A DNA stretch of 10,792 bases from assembly GCA_035553855.1 (NCBI GenBank), contig DATMJO010000029.1, positions 1 through 10,792 of the forward strand. The letters are read 5' to 3'. Under the pieces are notes generated by a model that was given only the letters and a program-made list of their open reading frames with translations, was not told where the DNA came from and searched no databases. Made by a program: the position numbers and the translations under genes. This DNA is from JBBDYQ01 sp035553855 (GTDB lineage: Bacteria > Actinomycetota > Thermoleophilia > Solirubrobacterales > Thermoleophilaceae). Positions 7,102 to 10,792 of this stretch are shown here, one piece after another (positions within the stretch are counted from its first letter, which is position 1; every line of letters begins with the position of its first letter).

Positions 7102-7162
7102 CGCGACGTTGAACGCCTGCCCTGGTCCCCTGCTGGCGCTTCACGAACGCTGGACGTGGTCG

Positions 7163-9907
7163 TCAGGCGGAGGCGAACGGAACGTATGAGCGCTCGCCAG
7201 CCGCGATCTCCGCGTTCAGAGCCGTCAGGCGGCGGCAGACCTCATCGAGGTCGGCGACGACGGACGCCGGCCATCCGTACGCGTGAGCCACGGCGATGTC
7301 GAGGCTTGCGTGCAGGTCGCGCAGATCGGCGTAGGCGCCCTCGTCCACGGCGTTGTACAGGTCGGTGAGCCCGATATCCCGATCGCGGCAGACCTCGGAG
7401 CGGCGGGCGACGATCGCCCGCGCGAGGCCGGCAATCTCGTCACGCGCCGCCTGCGTCGCATCCGGCCAGGGGAAGGTCTCGAAGGCCGTTGTGGGTGTGT
7501 AGCGAGGGCGGTCTTCGAGCGTGGACGATCGACGCCGCGCCCATTCGCAGTGAACCGAGGAGAGCAGAATCCCCATCGAGTAGTCGTCGTCGAAGGCGAA
7601 GACGATCGTCAAGTCGCTCGGGCAGGTCGCCGCGTCGACCCAGACGTAGAGGAATCGTTTCCCGATCCTGTTGCCACAGATGAACCGCGTCAGCGGCTCA
7701 ACGGCGGCCCGCATCGCGCCGCGCGACCGACCGAACTGCCACCAGCGCTCCCGGAACCCAGGGTCGCGATTGCGGTCGCGCTCGGGCTTGACGCGCTGGC
7801 GTACGAGGTCGAGCGCCGCTGGGTAGCGCATCGCGTCCTCCAGCGAGCGACGGTCGAAATCCACGATCCACCGCCGCGGCCCCTGGGCCGGGTCCTCGGC
7901 GATGTCATCGCCGATGAGATAGGGGCGCACCACGTCGGCGTACGGCGCATCGTCCCGCGCGAGCAGCCCCTCGGCCTCCTCGGCCGTGAGGTAGAAGTCA
8001 CCGGCCGGGATCGGCCCCTGGAACGAGCGCCCGCGGTTGGCCGCGAGGCGCACCGGTTCGAGCGAGCCCGCCTCACGCAGGCTCGGCGAGATGCCTGAGA
8101 CCTCCTCGCCGTCGAGCAGGAAGCGCCCAGGCGGCGACTCCGGCTGCTTCACCCAGTTCACGATGCTCACGTTGACCACCGCCTGCCCCGGCCACGGCTG
8201 CTTCGACACGGCGTCGGTGATCACCCCGCCGTTGTCGGCGATGTAGTCGAGACTCACGCCGCGCGCGCGGTTCTGGCTCACCGAATTCGTGCCCACGAGC
8301 CCCGCCCGGTCCCCATCGGCGAGCCGGTCGTGGGCGAGCCGGAACCAGTACACGCAGTAGTCCTTGATCCCCACGCGGAACTCCCGGCTCAACCACTCGA
8401 CGTACTCGTCACCCAGCTCGCGCCGCAGGTTCTGCGATCCGTGGAACGGTGGGTTACCGATGATCACGTCGGCCCGTGGCCACTCGAGTCGAAGCGCATC
8501 TCCTGCGCGAAGCCCCGACAGATCCTCGAGCGGCAACGTTCGCTCGGCGAGGCCGAGCTCGTCCACGGCCAGCTTGTGGCCCATCCACAGCGTCACCCGC
8601 GCGAGCGCCACGGCGAACGAGTTGAGCTCGATGCCGCATATGTTCTGCAGCGGGTAGAAGTCGATCGTCCCCTGCTCCTGCATCCCGGCGTCGCGCCTGA
8701 GGTCGGCCTCCCGCCGGCGGAGCCGGTCCTCGATGCGGCGCAACTCCCTGTAGGCGACGTACAGGAAGTTCCCCGAGCCGCAGGCGGGGTCGAGCACGAC
8801 GTAGCGCATCAGATCCTCGCGGGCCGCGGCCGCGTCGGCCGGAGTCGTGAGGGCGTCGATCCGCTCGGACCAGGGACGGACGATCGAGGGCTGGACGACC
8901 TTCTGGATGTCGGCCTCGTGCGTGTAGTGGGCGCCGAGTTGCCACTGCTGTTCGTGCCCGAGCGCTCCTTCGAGCAGTGAGCCGAAGATCTGGGGCTGCA
9001 CCTCCCGCCAGTTGAAGCCGCAAGCCAGTCGAAGCAGGTCGATCTCCTCGGGCTCGAGATGGACGTGGGCAGGCCGCTCGAACAGGCCCCCGTTCGCGTA
9101 AGGGACGCCGGCGTAGAGGCCGTGGGAGCGGTCTGCGGTCGCGTCGTCGAGACGCTCGAACATCAATCCGAGGTCGTCCGCGCTCGAGCGCCGCTTATCG
9201 GAGCGCAGCCCATCGATGAGCCGGGTGAAGCGATGCTCCGGGATCTGGCCGAGGTCCTCGGCGAACATGCACCAGATCGCCTGGAGGACAAAGTCGCGGA
9301 GGACATCGCGGTCAGCCGCCCGCCGCTCGCTTAGCCGGTGGAACAGCTCGGTGACCGACGCGACCGCGTCGCGGGTGACGGCGGTCTGGCCACCCAGGAA
9401 CACCGGCTCGCTTCCCGCGAGGAACAGCAGCACCTCGTACTGCTCGGGTAGATCGATCAGATCGAGCTCGACCCGCGGCCCGTCTGGGAAGCGCCCGGGC
9501 TCCCAGATCTCCAGCCGCCGGAACGCGCAGAGCACCACGTACGGCGGCGCGGCGCGGCCCGACGCCGCGTCGGCCGAGCGCCGCCAATAGTCGAGCACCT
9601 GCGCCCGGTGGCGATTCAAGCGACGCGCTTCTGAAGGCGCCTTCATCTCGATGATGCAGACGTCCGGCCAGAACAGGTCCATGAAGCCGCCAGCTGTCGG
9701 GTCCTCCAGCGCGGCGACGTCGAAGCGCTCCCGGCCGTAGCAGGCGAAGAGCTCGTTCAGGAAGGTCTGGGCCTCACCACGCTCGGTCCCCTCATAGACG
9801 CTCCAGCGTGCGGCAAATGCGGCGAGGCGAGCGCGGATCTCCTCGCCGGTCAGAGCCACGTCCGGTGAACGCTCAGACGGCGAGCCGGTCCTGCTCCGGC
9901 GAGCCAT
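7163..9907 (-). CDS. MmeI-like restriction-modification enzyme (Type IIL/IIG)
   Basis: 914 residues, close to MmeI (about 919). One chain carries both activities. N-terminal nuclease: ERGEAQTFLNELF (42-54), then D77, nine residues, and E87-M-K89, matching the D-x9-E-x-K site described for MmeI. A helical linker (about 175-300) includes FAEDLGQIPEHRF (215-227). The gamma-type adenine methyltransferase has GAHYT (325-329), SAM-binding DPACGSGNF (373-381) and catalytic NPPF (485-488). The putative target-recognition domain lies at about 600-810, followed by the C-terminal PTTAFETFPWPD (805-816). Known relatives methylate one strand of an asymmetric site for self-protection and cut about 20 bases away; the site here cannot be read from sequence. 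All catalytic motifs and the full length are intact, so both activities are plausible. The ATG at 9907 overlaps the upstream small gene by 35 bases; a GTG at 9859, just after that gene's stop, is an alternative start that keeps all motifs. It is probably acquired by transfer, judged from family and position. Confidence 0.92.
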   Translation of the reverse strand: MARRSRTGSPSERSPDVALTGEEIRARLAAFAARWSVYEGTERGEAQTFLNELFACYGRERFDVAALEDPTAGGFMDLFWPDVCIIEMKAPSEARRLNRHRAQVLDYWRRSADAASGRAAPPYVVLCAFRRLEIWEPGRFPDGPRVELDLIDLPEQYEVLLFLAGSEPVFLGGQTAVTRDAVASVTELFHRLSERRAADRDVLRDFVLQAIWCMFAEDLGQIPEHRFTRLIDGLRSDKRRSSADDLGLMFERLDDATADRSHGLYAGVPYANGGLFERPAHVHLEPEEIDLLRLACGFNWREVQPQIFGSLLEGALGHEQQWQLGAHYTHEADIQKVVQPSIVRPWSERIDALTTPADAAAAREDLMRYVVLDPACGSGNFLYVAYRELRRIEDRLRRREADLRRDAGMQEQGTIDFYPLQNICGIELNSFAVALARVTLWMGHKLAVDELGLAERTLPLEDLSGLRAGDALRLEWPRADVIIGNPPFHGSQNLRRELGDEYVEWLSREFRVGIKDYCVYWFRLAHDRLADGDRAGLVGTNSVSQNRARGVSLDYIADNGGVITDAVSKQPWPGQAVVNVSIVNWVKQPESPPGRFLLDGEEVSGISPSLREAGSLEPVRLAANRGRSFQGPIPAGDFYLTAEEAEGLLARDDAPYADVVRPYLIGDDIAEDPAQGPRRWIVDFDRRSLEDAMRYPAALDLVRQRVKPERDRNRDPGFRERWWQFGRSRGAMRAAVEPLTRFICGNRIGKRFLYVWVDAATCPSDLTIVFAFDDDYSMGILLSSVHCEWARRRSSTLEDRPRYTPTTAFETFPWPDATQAARDEIAGLARAIVARRSEVCRDRDIGLTDLYNAVDEGAYADLRDLHASLDIAVAHAYGWPASVVADLDEVCRRLTALNAEIAAGERSYVPFASA

Positions 9908-10109
9908 CCTCGCTCACCGCAAAGTAGGTGCGCTGGGTGAGGACCTTGCCGAGCTCGCCCAGCTTCTCCTCCGCGTCCCTGAGCGCGGCGCTGAGATGCC
10001 CCTCGGCCCCGTCCTTCTCCAGCGCGGTGGCCGCGCGCGCCGTGCGTTCGCGGGCGTCGGAGATGTGGAGCAGCGCTCGCTCGATCTCGTTGAAGTGGCT
10101 CTCGTTCAT
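9873..10109 (-). CDS. Small helical protein of unknown function, upstream of the MmeI-like gene
   Basis: 78 residues; I do not recognise the family. It looks like two amphipathic helices (about 3-31 and 36-60) joined by a short acidic/Gly turn, with charged residues spaced as in a short coiled coil (ERALLHISDARERTARAA, then ALRDAEEKLGELGKVL), and a polar tail. No cysteine, signal peptide or clear DNA-binding motif is present. The frame is open further upstream to 10247, but GGGAG nine bases before the ATG at 10109 and the protein-like composition from that point favour the shorter start. Its last 35 bases overlap the start of the MmeI-like gene in another frame, so the two are very likely co-transcribed and translationally coupled. 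A role as a controller, inhibitor or assembly partner of the restriction enzyme is possible by position only. Confidence 0.65.
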   Translation of the reverse strand: MNESHFNEIERALLHISDARERTARAATALEKDGAEGHLSAALRDAEEKLGELGKVLTQRTYFAVSEDGSPEQDRLAV

Positions 10110-10118
10110 GGCGATGAT

Positions 10119-10123
10119 CTCCC
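10119..10123 (-). promoter_or_regulatory. Ribosome binding site that sets the start of the small gene
   Basis: GGGAG on the minus strand lies nine bases before the ATG at 10109. The upstream in-frame ATG at 10247 lies inside the hairpin element at 10246-10264, so the internal ATG is preferred. Confidence 0.5.
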
Positions 10124-10223
10124 GATCGAAGTTAGCGGTCACGGCGGACGCCCTTCCGCCCGACGAACCGCGGATCACCGACTGAAGCCGCAACGTGCGA
10201 GCTTCTCGCCCCCCTTGAACGAC

Positions 10224-10237
10224 GGTCGGCTCCGACC
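10224..10237. promoter_or_regulatory. Inverted repeat upstream of the small gene
   Basis: GGTCGG and CCGACC are separated by two bases. The repeat lies in the 157-base gap (10110-10266) that must hold the promoter of the small gene and MmeI-like pair, so it could be an operator. It could also be chance in GC-rich DNA. I find no convincing -35/-10 pair in this gap. Confidence 0.25.
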
Positions 10238-10245
10238 CGCCCAAC

Positions 10246-10267
10246 AAAGGTGCCAGGGACCTTTTTT
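10246..10267. terminator. Hairpin with T-run directly after the DsbA-like gene
   Basis: AAAGGT (10246-10251) pairs with ACCTTT (10259-10264) around GCCAGGG, followed on the plus strand by three more T (10265-10267). On the minus strand, where the DsbA-like gene is read, the same stem is followed by GTTGGG, a weak tail. The gene's stop codon (10269-10267) abuts it, so a terminator role is likely despite the tail. The shape also resembles palindromic elements scattered in many bacterial genomes. Confidence 0.5.
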
Positions 10268-10767
10268 CACCCCAGGCGCGAGAGCAGGGCCTCGTCCGGC
10301 ACGCCCGCGTGCATCGTGCCGTCCACGAACAGGGCCGGCGTCGTCACCACTCCCGCCCGGATGCCCGCCCGGAAGTCGCGCTCCACGCGCTCGGCGACGA
10401 CGCCGGAGCGGCGGTCCCGCTCGAAGCGCTCCAGGTCCAGCCCGAGGCGGCGGCAGCGCTCCCACAGGTGCGGGTCGTCGAGGCGGCCCTGGTCGGCGTA
10501 GAGCGAGTCGTGCATCTCCCAGAAGGCGCCCTGAAGGGCCGCGGCTTCCGCCGCGTGCGCCAGCACACGCGCCCGAGGGTGCTTCGACACGACGGGGAAG
10601 TGCCGGAAGACGCGCCGTACGTCAAGCCCGGCCAGGAGGCGGTCGGTCTTGGCGCAGAACGGGCACTCGTAGTCGCCGTACTCGACGACGAGGATCCCCT
10701 CGCCCCTGGCGTGGTCGGCCGGCCCCGGCTCCGGCGGCGGGGCGCTCGAGAGATCAGGCGGCGGCAG
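10267..10767 (-). CDS. DsbA-family thiol-disulfide oxidoreductase, start unclear
   Basis: A thioredoxin-fold protein of the DsbA/FrnE-like type. The active site CPFC (codons 10665-10654) follows the beta strand ILVVEYGDYE. A helical insert region and the cis-proline stretch VVTTPALFVDG near the C-terminus complete the fold. Such proteins oxidise or reduce thiols in substrate proteins. No signal peptide is visible, so the location is open. The frame is bounded by TGA at 10788-10786, and between there and the active site I find no ATG, GTG or TTG. The only standard in-frame start I find, GTG at 10590, would delete the CPFC motif and cannot be right for an active enzyme. I set the start provisionally at CTG 10767 (LPPPDLSS...), giving 166 residues. 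Alternatives are a one-base sequence error or a fusion to the preceding gene, which ends at 10754 in another frame. Family call firm; 5' end not. Confidence 0.75.
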   Translation of the reverse strand: MPPPDLSSAPPPEPGPADHARGEGILVVEYGDYECPFCAKTDRLLAGLDVRRVFRHFPVVSKHPRARVLAHAAEAAALQGAFWEMHDSLYADQGRLDDPHLWERCRRLGLDLERFERDRRSGVVAERVERDFRAGIRAGVVTTPALFVDGTMHAGVPDEALLSRLG

Positions 10768-10792
10768 CGTCGAGCGCGTCGAAGATCAGGTT
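10754..10792 (-). CDS. Last 12 codons of an upstream gene, cut by the window edge
   Basis: On the minus strand the final frame reads NLIFDALDAAAA then TGA (10756-10754). The helical, Ala-rich ending is typical of a protein C-terminus in this GC-rich setting. It overlaps the provisional start of the DsbA-like gene by 14 bases, which would suit an operon. Too little is visible to name it. Confidence 0.35.
   Translation of the reverse strand, partial: NLIFDALDAAAA

Noticed and set aside
7163..9907. Phage-defence system of another type (such as a BREX or DISARM methyltransferase)
   Set aside because: No helicase, phosphatase or other partner genes are nearby, and the N-terminal D-x9-E-x-K nuclease with C-terminal FPWP fits the single-chain MmeI family.
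10129..10134. TAACTT on the minus strand as a -10 box for the small gene
   Set aside because: Transcription would begin at or inside the ribosome binding site at 10119-10123, and no -35 box is present at proper distance.
10130..10245. Possible tRNA remnant or attachment site (GGTTCG-containing stretch) in the gap before the small gene
   Set aside because: I could not fold a cloverleaf, there is no acceptor stem partner, and I found no matching direct repeat at the other end of the restriction unit.
10110..10247. Longer start of the small gene at the ATG 10247
   Set aside because: That ATG lies inside the hairpin element, its upstream region is the DsbA-like gene end, and the added 46 residues are low in protein-like features. 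The ATG at 10109 has a ribosome binding site.

Overview
The window is very GC-rich bacterial DNA, and almost every codon ends in G or C. The order pnp - M16 zinc peptidase - dapB, plus a one-pass serine/threonine kinase with an extracytoplasmic domain, suggests an actinobacterium, perhaps a deep-branching lineage such as Thermoleophilia. The taxonomic guess is inference from gene content and order, not from a marker gene.

Left end (1-1024): a perfect inverted repeat of 139 bases (1-139 against 313-451) encloses a 173-base spacer. The spacer encodes, on the minus strand, the start of a lipoprotein (signal peptide and lipobox). The rest of the same lipoprotein lies on the plus strand (315-899). 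Flipping the spacer in silico restores one continuous 246-residue lipoprotein frame. This is either a fold-back assembly or amplification artefact or a real invertible gene start. The repeat runs right up to base 1, so the artefact is the simpler reading. A hairpin and a plausible promoter lie before the kinase.

Centre (1025-6961): a plus-strand PknB-type kinase (1025-2758) meets a minus-strand housekeeping operon end to end with no base between the stop codons. The operon reads pnp (RNA degradation), M16 peptidase, dapB (lysine/diaminopimelate synthesis). It is tightly packed: a 7-base gap between pnp and the peptidase gene, and an ATGA overlap between the peptidase gene and dapB. The 201 bases upstream of pnp hold a Shine-Dalgarno site, a leader hairpin, a candidate -10 box, a 12-base palindrome and a REP-like hairpin.

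Right end (7163-10792, all minus strand): a 914-residue MmeI-like restriction-modification enzyme carries nuclease, methyltransferase and target-recognition parts in one chain. A 78-residue helical protein of unknown function precedes it and overlaps it by 35 bases. This two-gene accessory unit has a hairpin element on each side and sits upstream of the housekeeping operon. Beyond it are a DsbA-like thiol oxidoreductase whose start codon is unclear and the last 12 codons of another gene. I see no tRNA, rRNA, CRISPR array, transposase or recombinase gene.
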